Positions 1 through 8,787 of a DNA stretch of 64,000 nucleotides are shown here, piece by piece (position 1 is the first letter of the stretch; the number at the start of each line of letters is the position of its first letter). The notes beneath the pieces were generated by a model, which saw only the letters and a program-made list of their open reading frames with translations, ran no database searches and was not told the origin of the DNA. The translations under genes were made by a program, and so were the position numbers. The stretch is from positions 40,889 through 104,888 of the forward strand of contig CAYVKG010000003.1 of NCBI GenBank assembly GCA_964451955.1, given 5' to 3'. The DNA comes from JAPLNB01 sp964451955. GTDB lineage: Bacteria > Planctomycetota > Phycisphaerae > Tepidisphaerales > Tepidisphaeraceae.

Positions 1-609
1 CAAGGCAAGCGATTCGCGGTTGACCTGGGCGGCGATGACTACAACCTGCCGAACTACTTTGGCAATAAGCGATGGACGTATTACCGTTTGCGAACGGAGT
101 CGCACAATACGCTTGTCCTGGATGGGGAGAACCAGGATCCGAAGGCGGCGGCCAAGATCGTCGCGTTCTCGATCGGGAAGGAACGATCGCACGCGGTCAT
201 TGATTTGTCGGCGGCGTACAAGGCCAAGGCGACGAAGGTGATGCGGGGGCTGGCGATGCTCGGCGGGAAGCAGGTCTTGGTGCAGGACGAAGTGGTGGCG
301 GACGATCCGGTGGACGTTGTGTGGGGATTTCTGACGCCGGCCGAGATCAACATTCAGGGCGGGACGGCGACGCTGACGCAGGCGTCGGCGGTGTTGTCGA
401 TGAAGATTCTGTTGCCGGCCGATGCGCGGTTTGAGGTGATTTCGGCAAATCCGCCCGCGCCGCAGCGTCAGCAGCCGGACATTCACAATTTGACCGTTCG
501 ATTGCGGGGGAAGACGACCAAGACGCGGATTGCGGTGCTGATCGCGGTGGGGAAGGATGCCGGGGAGGCGATGGATATTGAGCCGCTGGATCAATGGTCG
601 GGGCGGTAG
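1..609 (+). CDS. Heparinase II/III-family polysaccharide lyase, C-terminal part (5' end outside window)
   Basis: This frame is open from the first base and ends at a TAG, so it is the C-terminal ~202 residues of a longer protein. The visible part begins RFAVDLGGDDYN, then RWTYYRLRTESHNTLVLDG, and continues as beta-rich sequence. The 'tyr/arg-x-x-x-x-SHNTL-x-DG' stretch followed by a beta-sandwich is typical of the heparinase II/III-like C-terminal domain found in periplasmic polysaccharide lyases. Family membership is from recognition; the substrate (a uronic-acid polymer) is inferred. Its last 19 bases overlap the end of the convergent nth gene. A complete relative is at 25617-27626, so the region has two such lyases. 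The catalytic N-terminal toroid lies upstream and cannot be seen. Confidence 0.7.
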   Translation, partial: QGKRFAVDLGGDDYNLPNYFGNKRWTYYRLRTESHNTLVLDGENQDPKAAAKIVAFSIGKERSHAVIDLSAAYKAKATKVMRGLAMLGGKQVLVQDEVVADDPVDVVWGFLTPAEINIQGGTATLTQASAVLSMKILLPADARFEVISANPPAPQRQQPDIHNLTVRLRGKTTKTRIAVLIAVGKDAGEAMDIEPLDQWSGR

Positions 610-1253
610 TCTGCCGAGGGGCAATAGGCAGCCAGCCCGCAGCGGTCACAGAGGGGGCTGCGCGACTTGCAGGTTCTGCGGCCGTGCTCGATGAGGAGGA
701 TGTGCATTTCGTAGCGATCGGCGGGGGGGATCATCGGTTTGAGTTGGGCGTGGGCGTCATCGGCGGAGGAGGATTTGGGGATGAGACCGAGGCGGATGGC
801 GATGCGGTGGATGTGGGTATCAACGGGGAAGACGGGCATGCCAAAGGCGAAGAGGAGGACGCAATTGGCGGTTTTGGGGCCCACGCCGTCGAATCGCATG
901 AGGTAGTCGCAGGCCTGTTCGGGGGTCTGTTCGCGGAGAAATTCGAGGTCAAGCCTTCGGCGGTCGGCCTTGATCTGGCGGAGGATGGCCTGGATGCGGG
1001 GCGCTTTGACGCGGCCAAGGCCGGCGATGCGGATGCATTTTTCGACGGCTTCGGTGGGGGCTGTCATGACCGGGTTCCAGGACCGGAACTGGCGACGGAG
1101 GCGGCGGAACGCGGCGGAACTGTTGGCGTCGGATGTGTTCTGAGAGAGGATGGTCTCGATGAGGATGTCGATGGCGTTTCCCCAGCATTGCCAGGGGCGT
1201 GGGCCGTACATCTGGCGCAGGATGGCAAGCAATCGGGACGCTTTCAGGGGCAT
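591..1253 (-). CDS. nth: Endonuclease III (DNA glycosylase/AP lyase)
   Basis: Base-excision-repair glycosylase of the HhH-GPD superfamily, 220 aa, the usual length for Nth. The helix-hairpin-helix carries GVGPKTAN with the catalytic Lys at residue 127. PVDTH supplies the catalytic Asp at 145. The C-terminal [4Fe-4S] loop is complete: Cys195-X6-Cys202-X2-Cys205-X5-Cys211. The open frame extends further upstream, but the ATG at 1253 begins the conserved region (MPLKASRLLAIL). It has a -10 box six bases before it with a -35 at 17 bp spacing, so I chose it. It acts in the cytoplasm on oxidised pyrimidines. The gene is convergent with the partial lyase and overlaps its 3' end. Confidence 0.93.
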   Translation of the reverse strand: MPLKASRLLAILRQMYGPRPWQCWGNAIDILIETILSQNTSDANSSAAFRRLRRQFRSWNPVMTAPTEAVEKCIRIAGLGRVKAPRIQAILRQIKADRRRLDLEFLREQTPEQACDYLMRFDGVGPKTANCVLLFAFGMPVFPVDTHIHRIAIRLGLIPKSSSADDAHAQLKPMIPPADRYEMHILLIEHGRRTCKSRSPLCDRCGLAAYCPSADYRPDH

Positions 1254-1259
1254 GAAGGC

Positions 1260-1288
1260 AGTATAGGGCCGGCCTCGGCGTCGCCCAA
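1260..1288 (-). promoter_or_regulatory. nth promoter, apparently leaderless
   Basis: On the minus strand there is a TTGGGC -35 (1283-1288), a 17-bp spacer and a TATACT -10 (1260-1265), with only 6 bases between the -10 and the ATG at 1253. Transcription would start at or next to the start codon, leaving no room for a Shine-Dalgarno. Confidence 0.6.
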
Positions 1289-1355
1289 ATCGTAAACGTG
1301 CCTGAGGCGGGGGCGGTATAGCTGATGCGGGGGTTAATCCGAGAGGACAGGGACG

Positions 1356-3995
1356 ATGAAAAGCCAGATAACGGGCGTGATGGTTGCACTGGTCCTGTTT
1401 GGGGCTCACGCATCGGCTGCCACACTGGAGACGGCGTCGATTCGCTTTCAGCTCTGGCCGGATAGCGGGCGGTACGAGATTACGGACTTGCAGAGCAACG
1501 TGACGTGGGCCGGGCATCGGTCGCGGTTTGGGCAGGTGGGGATCACCGTCAACGGGCAGCGCAAGTGGGTTGATCTTGGCAGGTGCGAAGTGAAGCAGGA
1601 GGGGCCCAGTCTGGAATCCATTTTCAAGCCGGTCGCGGGCAGGGAGGACACTGTACGCGTTGTGATTGTCGCGAGTGGCAAGTCGCTGGCGGTGTCCTAT
1701 TCGGCGGATGCGGGGCTGGGTGTGGACTCCATCAGGCTGCTGGATGATGCGTTGGCGGTGGGGGCCGATGAAGGGGGGTACGTGGTGGCGCCGGCGCGGG
1801 AGGGGCTGCTGATGCCGGCGAACTCGAAGATCGAATATGCCAAGTCGTTTGGCACCTACGAGTATGAAGGGTGCGACATGGCGATGATCGGGCTGGTGAA
1901 GGGCGGGTCGGCCGCGATGGTGACATGGACCGACCCCTATGTCACGGCGGAGGTGAAGAGCCGATTTCCCAATGGAGCGGTGGATAAGCAGGCGCTGACG
2001 TTGTCATTGTCGATGCGCCAGTCGGCCAAGTCCTGCAACCTGACGCTGCTTGGCAAGGGCGATTATGTCACGATCGCCAAGGCCTATCGGCAGGTGGCGA
2101 AGGAGAAGGGGTATCTGGTCACCTGGGACGAGAAGTTGAAGCAGAATCCGCATCGGGCGGCCCTGTTCGGGGCGGTGAACTTCAAGTTGTGGTCAACGCT
2201 GTCGCGGACCATGAACGAAGAGAGCACCCGCGAGGAACGCGTGAGGGTCAACTGGACCTTTGACGAAGTGGGGCAAATTGCCGAACATCTCAAGAACGAC
2301 CTGAGGCTCGACCGGGTTCATTTCATCATCGGCGGGTGGATTCGACGGGGTTACGACAACCAGCACCCGGATATTCTGCCGGCGGCGCCGGAATGCGGGG
2401 GGAGCGAGGGGTTGGCGGCGGCGGCGAAAAAGGTCCGATCGTTGGGGTACATCTTTGACCTGCACGACAACTACCAGGACATGTACAAGGACTCCCCCTC
2501 GTGGGATGAGCAGTACATTCAGAAACGGCCGGACGGGTCGCTGGTGGCGGGCGGGAAATGGGCCGGGGGAAGGGCGTACATCACCTGCTCGAAGAAAGCG
2601 TTGGAACTGGCGCAGCGGCCACAGAATCTGGCGGCGGTGAAGAAGCTGACGGATGCGGACTGCTACTTCATTGATACGACGTACGCGGCGGGTTTGCAGG
2701 AGTGTTTTGACCCGAAGCACCCGCTGACGCGGGTCGACGACATGAAGTGGAAACAGGCGTTGTCCGATTATGCGCGGTCGGTGTTCGGGATGTTCGGGTC
2801 GGAGTGCGGGCGCGAATGGGCAATTCCGCACGCGGACTATTTTGAGGGTCTGACGGGGGTGTCGGGGACGTACTATCACAACTTGAAGCCCGAGGCGTAT
2901 GGGGCGACGGTCATCCCGCTGTTTGAGCTGGTTTATCGGGATTGCATTGCGCTCTATGGCAAGTACGGCTATGACATCAACAACTCGGCGGAGTACGTTC
3001 TGCATCACCTTTCGATCGGGCGGACACTGAATTACCATTCGGTGCCGTCGCATTTGTATTGGAGGGACCCGACGGAGGAGCCGCTGCCGATTCGGCCGTC
3101 GGTTGCCAGCCTGAAGCAGCTTGCCCCCCGTCGGTTTGAGATTACGTACCGCTGGGACGTGGGCAAACCGCCCGCGGCGGACTGGACCGTTTTCGTTCAC
3201 TTCACGGACTCGGGGGGGGCAATCCGATTCCAGGGTGACCATGCTCCCTCAACTCCGACTTCGCAATGGGCGGCCGGCGAGGTGCTTGACGGGCCGTTTA
3301 CCGTGACGGTTCCGGAGGGTCTGGCCGGAACCTGCGATATCCGCGTCGGCATGATCAATCGTCAGGACAAAGGTCGCATTCTGCTTCAGGGTCGCAAAGA
3401 CCGGGAACGCCGGTGTATTGTCGGTCAGGTGAAGATCGAAGCGGACAAGATCGAATTCGTCGCCCCGACGGCCCCCAATCCCGACGGCCCCACAGTGGAC
3501 GCCGCCATGTATGTTCGAGCCGACGGGGGTTGGGCGGCGGGCATGCACCCGGTGGACCGCTTTGTGAAGAACACGGCGGAGATTCTCTCGCCGCTGCATG
3601 AGATCACGGCGAGGATGCAGATGACCGGGCATGAATTCCTGACGCCCGACCGCAAGGTGCGGCGCACGCTTTTTGGTGATGGCCAATCGACGGTCGTCGT
3701 GATTGTCAACGGCTCTGCTAAATCGTATCTCGCTCGATTTCGCGGCTCCGATGCCGTGCTGCCGCCGAACGGCTTTGTCGTGGAATCGCCAACGTTCGCC
3801 GCGTTCTGTGCCACGCAGGTCCATGACGTGAAGTACGCAGCCCCGACTTGTTTCACACTGCGCAGCCTCGACGGCAAGCCGATCGATCAATCGGAGCGAG
3901 TCCGCATCTTCCATGCCTTTGGGGATCCCCGCATCCAGTTCGGCGGTGCGGAACGGAAGGTCGAGAAGGAGGCGACGGTTAGCGCGAGAAGATGA
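1356..3995 (+). CDS. Large secreted glycoside-hydrolase-like protein (DUF5696-like)
   Basis: An 879-aa exported protein. A Sec signal peptide is visible at residues 1-22 (MKSQITG..., ending AHASAA). Residues ~25-260 are beta-rich, like the N-terminal sandwich of large glycosidases. Residues ~300-560 look like a TIM barrel: VHFIIGGWIRRGYD, then FDLHDNYQDMY, then CYFIDTTYAAG and SECGREWAIPHADYFEG. Residues ~580-700 form another beta domain with WTVFVHFTDSGG, and a C-terminal beta region follows. Acidic residues in the barrel (DLHDN, FIDTT, SECGRE) could be catalytic, but I cannot assign them. Start: ATG with GAGAGGACAGGGAC just upstream. A polysaccharide substrate is inferred from the signal peptide, architecture and nearby GH36. 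Base composition changes inside this gene (see findings). The exact family is uncertain. Confidence 0.6.
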   Translation: MKSQITGVMVALVLFGAHASAATLETASIRFQLWPDSGRYEITDLQSNVTWAGHRSRFGQVGITVNGQRKWVDLGRCEVKQEGPSLESIFKPVAGREDTVRVVIVASGKSLAVSYSADAGLGVDSIRLLDDALAVGADEGGYVVAPAREGLLMPANSKIEYAKSFGTYEYEGCDMAMIGLVKGGSAAMVTWTDPYVTAEVKSRFPNGAVDKQALTLSLSMRQSAKSCNLTLLGKGDYVTIAKAYRQVAKEKGYLVTWDEKLKQNPHRAALFGAVNFKLWSTLSRTMNEESTREERVRVNWTFDEVGQIAEHLKNDLRLDRVHFIIGGWIRRGYDNQHPDILPAAPECGGSEGLAAAAKKVRSLGYIFDLHDNYQDMYKDSPSWDEQYIQKRPDGSLVAGGKWAGGRAYITCSKKALELAQRPQNLAAVKKLTDADCYFIDTTYAAGLQECFDPKHPLTRVDDMKWKQALSDYARSVFGMFGSECGREWAIPHADYFEGLTGVSGTYYHNLKPEAYGATVIPLFELVYRDCIALYGKYGYDINNSAEYVLHHLSIGRTLNYHSVPSHLYWRDPTEEPLPIRPSVASLKQLAPRRFEITYRWDVGKPPAADWTVFVHFTDSGGAIRFQGDHAPSTPTSQWAAGEVLDGPFTVTVPEGLAGTCDIRVGMINRQDKGRILLQGRKDRERRCIVGQVKIEADKIEFVAPTAPNPDGPTVDAAMYVRADGGWAAGMHPVDRFVKNTAEILSPLHEITARMQMTGHEFLTPDRKVRRTLFGDGQSTVVVIVNGSAKSYLARFRGSDAVLPPNGFVVESPTFAAFCATQVHDVKYAAPTCFTLRSLDGKPIDQSERVRIFHAFGDPRIQFGGAERKVEKEATVSARR

Positions 3996-4031
3996 CCTGC
4001 GCCGCGGGACGCTTGAGGCGGTCATGCTTCG

Positions 4032-4367
4032 CTAGGCCTCTTTCCACTCAATCAGCCCCCCGTCGATATTGACCTGCCCGATCTTCCGCCATTCCTTGGT
4101 CTCCGGCAGGAACAGTTTGGCTCGCAACTGGTCGATCGCATATTCCGCCCGCCGCAATTCTTCCGCGGCTTCGGGGCTGAGCTTGGCCTGGTCGTCGTCG
4201 GCGTGCATCAAGAGGGACCAGTTGCCGAAGATCGTCGCGAATTCCGAGAATCGCTCGTTCGGGTGAAAGTCCCCGAAGCCCCACGAACTCTGCCATCCGC
4301 GGATGTTGACGATTCCGACCTCGGTGTCGTTCAGATACAGTTGACCTTTGGATGCGCCGTGCCGCAT
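4032..4367 (-). CDS. Small conserved-looking protein of unknown function
   Basis: A 111-aa soluble protein with no signal or membrane segment. The first half is beta-prone and rich in Trp/Gly (VGIVNIRGWQSSWGFGDFHP), followed by an acidic helix (SPEAAEELRRAEYAIDQLRAKLF) and a C-terminal beta stretch (IGQVNIDGGLIEWKEA). I do not recognise the family. It stands alone between two plus-strand glycosidase genes and is transcribed against them. A TAGAAT box lies 6 bases before the ATG, supporting a real, leaderless gene. Codon use matches a normal gene of this genome. Confidence 0.7.
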   Translation of the reverse strand: MRHGASKGQLYLNDTEVGIVNIRGWQSSWGFGDFHPNERFSEFATIFGNWSLLMHADDDQAKLSPEAAEELRRAEYAIDQLRAKLFLPETKEWRKIGQVNIDGGLIEWKEA

Positions 4368-4373
4368 GGCTTG

Positions 4374-4379
4374 ATTCTA
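4374..4379 (-). promoter_or_regulatory. -10 box of the 111-aa gene (leaderless)
   Basis: TAGAAT on the minus strand with a 6-base gap to the ATG at 4367. No convincing -35 was seen. Confidence 0.45.
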
Positions 4380-4530
4380 GCAGGAGGAAGCCGAAAATGC
4401 CCGCATCACCTTGGTGGGTGGTTGTCCCTGAGGCATGCCGGGTTCGGAACAAGCGTGATTCTCGCCTTGAAGCCTCGCCCGGTGGTCGGCATCGGCCTTG
4501 CGTCTCCGAGCTCCCGAAAGGATCCGCTTC

Positions 4531-6534
4531 ATGCAATGGCATCGAATCTGGTGGCTGGTGTCAATCGCAGTGCTGGCGTCGGTGGGATTGCCTTGCTGGG
4601 CGGCAAGACCATCGTCGGCGGAGTTGGGCCGGTCACGAGACTGGTCAAGGGAACGATTTGGCGACGACGAGCCTCTGCCGTCGGCCGAGCCCCCGTTTTC
4701 CTTCAAGTATGGCGGTCGTCCATCCTCGGAGTTTGTCAGAACATGGAAAGTCGAACGGTCATCATCCCGGCTGGATGGCGCGAGGATTCAGCGGACGGTC
4801 ACTTACACCGACCCGGCCACGTCGCTGGTGGTCACGTGTCGCGCGGTCGAGTACCGGGATTATCCGGTGGTGGAGTGGGTCGCGTTTCTGAAGAACACGG
4901 GGACTGCCGATACGCCCATCATCTCGGACTTTCAGGCGATCGATGCCATTTTTGCATGGCCCTCGGGAGGCGAATTCACGCTGCACTCGATCAAAGGGGA
5001 CTCCTGCACCCCCGACAGCTACCAGCCATACGCGCAGGCGATGCCGCGCGGCTTCACAAAGCGGATGGCCCCGGCCGGCGGACGACCTACCAACGGCCAG
5101 TTTCCGTTCTGGAACATCGCGACGCCGGGCGGCGGATTTGTGATGGTCGTCGGTTGGCCCGGGCAATGGGCGGCGCAATTTGACCGAAACGGCGATGGCA
5201 CGTTGCGACTGCGAGCGGGACAGGAGCGGACCCATTTCACCCTGCGCCCCGGCGAAGAGGTCCGTTCGCCTCTAGTGGCTCTTGAGTTCTACGAAGGCGA
5301 CTGGATGCGCGGACAGAACCTCTGGCGCAAGTGGATGGTCGCTCACAACATCCCACGCCCCGGGGGCAAGCTCGTCCCGACACACTACGGCGCGTGCTGG
5401 AGCGTCGATCTGCACCCGGATGCCGCCACCGAACTGGCGGTCATGAATGGTTACATTCGCGAGAAAGTCGATCTTGATTTCTGGTTTGTTGACGCCGGAT
5501 GGTATCCGGGCAGGGGCAACTGGTTCGAAACCACCGGCACATGGGAAGTGGATGCTCAGCGATTCCCCAAAGGCATCCGCGAGGTGTCAGATCATGCCCG
5601 GGCCAACGGCATGCAGTTCGTCCTCTGGTTTGAACCCGAACGGGCATGGCGTGGCACATGGATGAGTGAGAATCACCCCGAGTGGGTGCTAGGCGGCAAG
5701 AACGGCGGCTTGGTCAACCTCGGGAACCGCGATGCGTGGAACTGGGTTGTTCACCGCATCGATAACTTGATCACTGAGCAGGGCGTCGATGTTTACCGCC
5801 AGGATTTCAATATAGACCCGCTAGGCTATTGGCGCGGCAACGACGCCAAAGACCGTGAGGGAATTACCGAGATCGGACACGTTACCGGCTACCTTGCGTT
5901 CTGGGATGAACTGCTTCGCAGGCATCCGAAGCTCTGGCTTGACTCGTGCGCCAGCGGCGGCCGCCGAAATGACCTGGAAACCCTGCGCCGAAGCGTGCCC
6001 CTGCTGCGCAGCGACGCATTCGGCGACACCATTACTCAGCAGAACCACACATTCGGGATATCGCTGTGGATTCCGTATCACGGCTCCGGCCATGGCGAGA
6101 GTGACGTCTACTGGTTCCGAAGCTGCATTTTCCCGGCCTCGCGAGTCGGCTGGGACGCTCGCAAGCAGAACTTGGACTACGCACTGCTTCGCCGCATGAT
6201 TGCCGAGTTCAGAGTGGTCGAGCCTTACCTTCTGGCGGACTACTACCCGCTGACTCCCTACAGCCTGGAGAAGAATGTCTGGGTTGCGTGGCAGTTTGAC
6301 GATCCCGACTCGGGTGGCGGTATCGTGCAGGCATTTCGCAGGGAGACCTGTCCCGAGGCGTCGGCCGTGCTGATTCCAAAGGGGCTCGATCCGGATGCCC
6401 GGTATGAAATGAAGAGCCTTGACGGCGGACCGGGGTTGCTTGTTTCCGGAAAGGAACTGCTCGGATCGGGCTTCAAGGTCTCCGCGTCGACGCAGCCGGC
6501 GGCGCTGATCTATCGCTATCAGCGGCAGCCCTGA
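4531..6534 (+). CDS. Secreted alpha-galactosidase, GH36
   Basis: A 667-aa enzyme that hydrolyses terminal alpha-galactosides, probably in the periplasm or outside the cell, since residues 1-25 look like a Sec signal (WWLVSIAVLASVGLPCWA). A beta-sandwich N-domain (~50-260) is followed by the barrel. The barrel carries WFVDAGWYPG (319-328), LWFEPER (365-371), YRQDFN with the nucleophile Asp425, SCASGGRRND (472-481) and LLRSDAFGD with the acid/base Asp495. These are the classical GH36 signatures. The start ATG at 4531 has AAAGGA nine bases upstream; an in-frame TTG at 4498 has no such site. It follows the DUF5696-like glycosidase with the small minus-strand gene between. Confidence 0.9.
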   Translation: MQWHRIWWLVSIAVLASVGLPCWAARPSSAELGRSRDWSRERFGDDEPLPSAEPPFSFKYGGRPSSEFVRTWKVERSSSRLDGARIQRTVTYTDPATSLVVTCRAVEYRDYPVVEWVAFLKNTGTADTPIISDFQAIDAIFAWPSGGEFTLHSIKGDSCTPDSYQPYAQAMPRGFTKRMAPAGGRPTNGQFPFWNIATPGGGFVMVVGWPGQWAAQFDRNGDGTLRLRAGQERTHFTLRPGEEVRSPLVALEFYEGDWMRGQNLWRKWMVAHNIPRPGGKLVPTHYGACWSVDLHPDAATELAVMNGYIREKVDLDFWFVDAGWYPGRGNWFETTGTWEVDAQRFPKGIREVSDHARANGMQFVLWFEPERAWRGTWMSENHPEWVLGGKNGGLVNLGNRDAWNWVVHRIDNLITEQGVDVYRQDFNIDPLGYWRGNDAKDREGITEIGHVTGYLAFWDELLRRHPKLWLDSCASGGRRNDLETLRRSVPLLRSDAFGDTITQQNHTFGISLWIPYHGSGHGESDVYWFRSCIFPASRVGWDARKQNLDYALLRRMIAEFRVVEPYLLADYYPLTPYSLEKNVWVAWQFDDPDSGGGIVQAFRRETCPEASAVLIPKGLDPDARYEMKSLDGGPGLLVSGKELLGSGFKVSASTQPAALIYRYQRQP

Positions 6535-6659
6535 GGCTTCTCGGCGGCGGGGCGCGGTCCATCCGGCTTTACCTGGGGCGGCGACGCCGTTAACCTCTCT
6601 GTGACTGGCCTCGCGGCACGTGTTTTTCCTTCCGGGGCCGTCTTTCCGCGGAGAAGACC

Positions 6660-7604
6660 ATGCAACTGGCAGCCGGCCTTGTGCTCTTTTCGGTTCTCGT
6701 TCCATCCAAGAGCTGGTTCCCGCCGAATCAGCCCATCCTCGTTACCCAGAAGTCTGAGTCGCCCGTTGCGTTTGTCCTCACGGATTTCACCGGCAAGGTC
6801 ATCGAGACCAAGGCTGACACCCTCGTGGTCCCCAACCAGACCGTGGATTTGCGCGCTCTGTATCCAGCCATCAATTCGGCGGGCACTTACATCCTGTTTG
6901 CCGTTCCCAAGGCCAAGTCCTTGCCCGATTTCGTCGGCACGCCGCTGGTCATTGAATCGCGTGGTGACAATCGTCCCGGCGCCCCCGCGGAACCCATGGT
7001 CAGCAAAGTGGAGCCCCTCTGCTATGCGTCGCTTACCACGGAGCAGGGTGTGCTCACTATCGCATTCTACTATGATGCGGCTCCTGACACCGTGTGCAAT
7101 TTCCTGACCCTCGCCCGGGAGGGTTTTTACGACGGTCTCACATTTCACCGCATCGTTCCCGGGTTTGTGATTCAGGGCGGCGATCCACGCGGCAACGGCA
7201 CGGGCGGCCCGGGCTACGAAGTAGCCGCCGAGTTCAATGACCGGAGGCATGAGCTCGGCGTTGTTTCGATGGCCCGCAACGCCGATCCTCTCGAGCGGCA
7301 GGGCGAGAAGCCTCGCCCGGAGTACGCCAACAGCGCCGGGAGCCAGTTCTTCATCTGCCTGGGCCGCGCGGAGCAGCTTGATGGCCGATATACCGCGTTC
7401 GGCATGGTTGTGAGGGGCAATCAGGCCGTGCGGTCGCTCGAGGCGTTGCGCGTGGCCGACGCTCGCACGGGTCGCCCGGAGACTCCACCGGTGATCAAGT
7501 CGATTCGGGTCGTTCCGGTTACTGCGGCGGACAACCCGTATCTCTTGCTGTTGGGCAATTTGGGATCCGGTGAATCGGAACCCGCGACCCGGCCTGCCCG
7601 ATAG
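6660..7604 (+). CDS. Exported cyclophilin-type peptidyl-prolyl isomerase
   Basis: A 314-aa protein with a short hydrophobic N-terminus (MQLAAGLVLFSVLVPS), a beta-rich ~100-residue N-terminal domain, and a cyclophilin domain from about 115 to 285. The core motifs are FHRIVPGFVIQGGDP, GNGTGGPGY, MARN (with the Asn-Ala-Asp after it), GSQFFICLG and LDGRYTAFGMVV. It catalyses prolyl isomerisation, presumably of exported proteins. A ~35-residue C-terminal tail follows. Start: ATG with GGAGAAG upstream. The SRP RNA gene and nadK lie immediately downstream. The N-terminal extension is unusual for PpiA/PpiB (~165 aa). It may be a dedicated binding domain, which is an inference. Confidence 0.88.
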   Translation: MQLAAGLVLFSVLVPSKSWFPPNQPILVTQKSESPVAFVLTDFTGKVIETKADTLVVPNQTVDLRALYPAINSAGTYILFAVPKAKSLPDFVGTPLVIESRGDNRPGAPAEPMVSKVEPLCYASLTTEQGVLTIAFYYDAAPDTVCNFLTLAREGFYDGLTFHRIVPGFVIQGGDPRGNGTGGPGYEVAAEFNDRRHELGVVSMARNADPLERQGEKPRPEYANSAGSQFFICLGRAEQLDGRYTAFGMVVRGNQAVRSLEALRVADARTGRPETPPVIKSIRVVPVTAADNPYLLLLGNLGSGESEPATRPAR

Positions 7605-7681
7605 GCTGGTTCTGTCTGTGGGCATTCAGCACTGGAAATTCGTCGGCATCCGTGTAACAATCCTCGCCGCACGACAGTTGC

Positions 7682-7810
7682 GGGTCGCCCCGAAGGCGGC
7701 CGGGAGCGATGCAAGGGTCGACTGTGAACCTGGTCAGGTCGGAAACGAAGCAGCCATAAGCAGTATCGGTCTTGTGCCGTCGTTTTCCCGGTCGCCTTCG
7801 GTGGCGACCC
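7682..7810 (+). ncRNA. ffs: Signal recognition particle RNA (4.5S-like, bacterial small SRP RNA)
   Basis: The gap before nadK contains the invariant SRP domain IV: GGTCAGGTCGGAAACGAAGC (7732-7751) followed by AGCC, i.e. the apical GGAAAC loop and the asymmetric internal loop that bind the Ffh M domain. The flanks close into one long hairpin. Bases 7682-7689 pair with 7803-7810. Bases 7690-7706 pair with 7785-7801 with one bulged base (7802) and two G-U pairs. Inner helices pair GCAAG with CTTGT and ACTG with CAGT. The fold is about 129 nt with no Alu domain. The RNA forms the SRP with Ffh for co-translational membrane targeting. Exact mature ends are estimated from pairing. Confidence 0.92.
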
Positions 7811-7819
7811 CCGTTTTTT
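7790..7819 (+). terminator. Rho-independent terminator of the SRP RNA
   Basis: A GC-rich hairpin (7-bp stem 7790-7796 with 7803-7809, loop TTCGGT) is followed closely by six T (7814-7819). The same bases form the 3' arm of the mature SRP RNA closing stem, so the terminator and the closing helix are alternative folds. Confidence 0.75.
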
Positions 7820-7883
7820 CAGAACTCAGTCGCGTCCTGTCGATTGGCCGTCGGCAGGGCATCTTCGCAAGACCGGGTTTCAA

Positions 7884-8774
7884 GTGCGAGTTTATATCAT
7901 CGCCAACCTCGAGAAACCGCGGACCCATCCAACGCTGGAGAACCTGCTGGCGCGATTGACCGGCCGGGCGGAGGTTCTGGGTGTGGGCACGCACCAGGAC
8001 GCGCCGCTCGACTGGGTGCCGGCGGATTCGATTATTGTTCTGGGAGGGGACGGAACCCTGTTGTCCGTTGCCCGGCGGCTGGCGGGCCGGCCTGTCCCTC
8101 TGCTGGGCGTGAACCTGGGCCGACTGGGATTCCTGGCCAGTTTCACGCCGGCTGAAATCGACCAGTACCTGGAGCCCTTTCTGGCCGGGACATTGCCGGT
8201 CAGTCGGCGGCTCGTGATCGAGGCCTCGGTCATCTCCCCCGAGGTCGATTGCCGGCTCAATGATCCCGCAGACGTCGCTGCCAAGCGGCGATTCTCCGCC
8301 ATGGCGCTCAACGACGCCGTCGTGACGGCGGGCCTTCCATTCCGGATGATCGAGCTCGAACTGGATGTCGACGGCCAGCACGGCGTGCGCTACCACGGCG
8401 ATGGGGTAATCGTGGCGACGCCCAGTGGCTCGACGGCCTACAACGTCTCTGCCGGCGGACCGATCGTGAGCCCCGATGTGCCGGGGATCTGCGTGACTCC
8501 GATCTGCCCCCACAGCCTCTCGTTCAGACCGGTGGTCATATCCGCTTCGAGCACTGTGCTGGTTGTGGCCACCAAGGTTAACCTCGGCACGACGCTGTTC
8601 TGCGACGGTCAGGTCAGTTCCAAACTGATGACAGGCGACCGGGTTCTGATCCGCCGCGGCGCCAACGATGTGCTCCTGATCGACAATCCGGTTGCGCACG
8701 AATGGAGGAGCCTGGCGCAGAAGCTGCACTGGGCCGTCTCCCCCGCCTACGATCACGAACACCCGCGTTCGTGA
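7884..8774 (+). CDS. nadK: NAD kinase
   Basis: ATP/polyphosphate-dependent NAD+ kinase making NADP+ in the cytoplasm, 296 aa. Visible motifs are the GGDGT loop (residues 54-58) that binds phosphate, LGRLGFLA, the NAD-contacting LNDAVV segment, and TPSGSTAYNVSAGGPIV, all hallmark NadK sequences. The start is GTG (MRVYIIANLEKP), a normal NadK N-terminus. A clear Shine-Dalgarno was not seen. It lies 64 bases after the SRP RNA terminator and converges on the acyltransferase gene, whose stop is 14 bases away. Confidence 0.95.
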   Translation: MRVYIIANLEKPRTHPTLENLLARLTGRAEVLGVGTHQDAPLDWVPADSIIVLGGDGTLLSVARRLAGRPVPLLGVNLGRLGFLASFTPAEIDQYLEPFLAGTLPVSRRLVIEASVISPEVDCRLNDPADVAAKRRFSAMALNDAVVTAGLPFRMIELELDVDGQHGVRYHGDGVIVATPSGSTAYNVSAGGPIVSPDVPGICVTPICPHSLSFRPVVISASSTVLVVATKVNLGTTLFCDGQVSSKLMTGDRVLIRRGANDVLLIDNPVAHEWRSLAQKLHWAVSPAYDHEHPRS

Positions 8775-8787
8775 GCAACATGGTTTG

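Noticed and set aside
4203..5183. 326-aa plus-strand frame near the GH36 start
   Set aside because: Out of frame with the conserved GH36 sequence; no motif.
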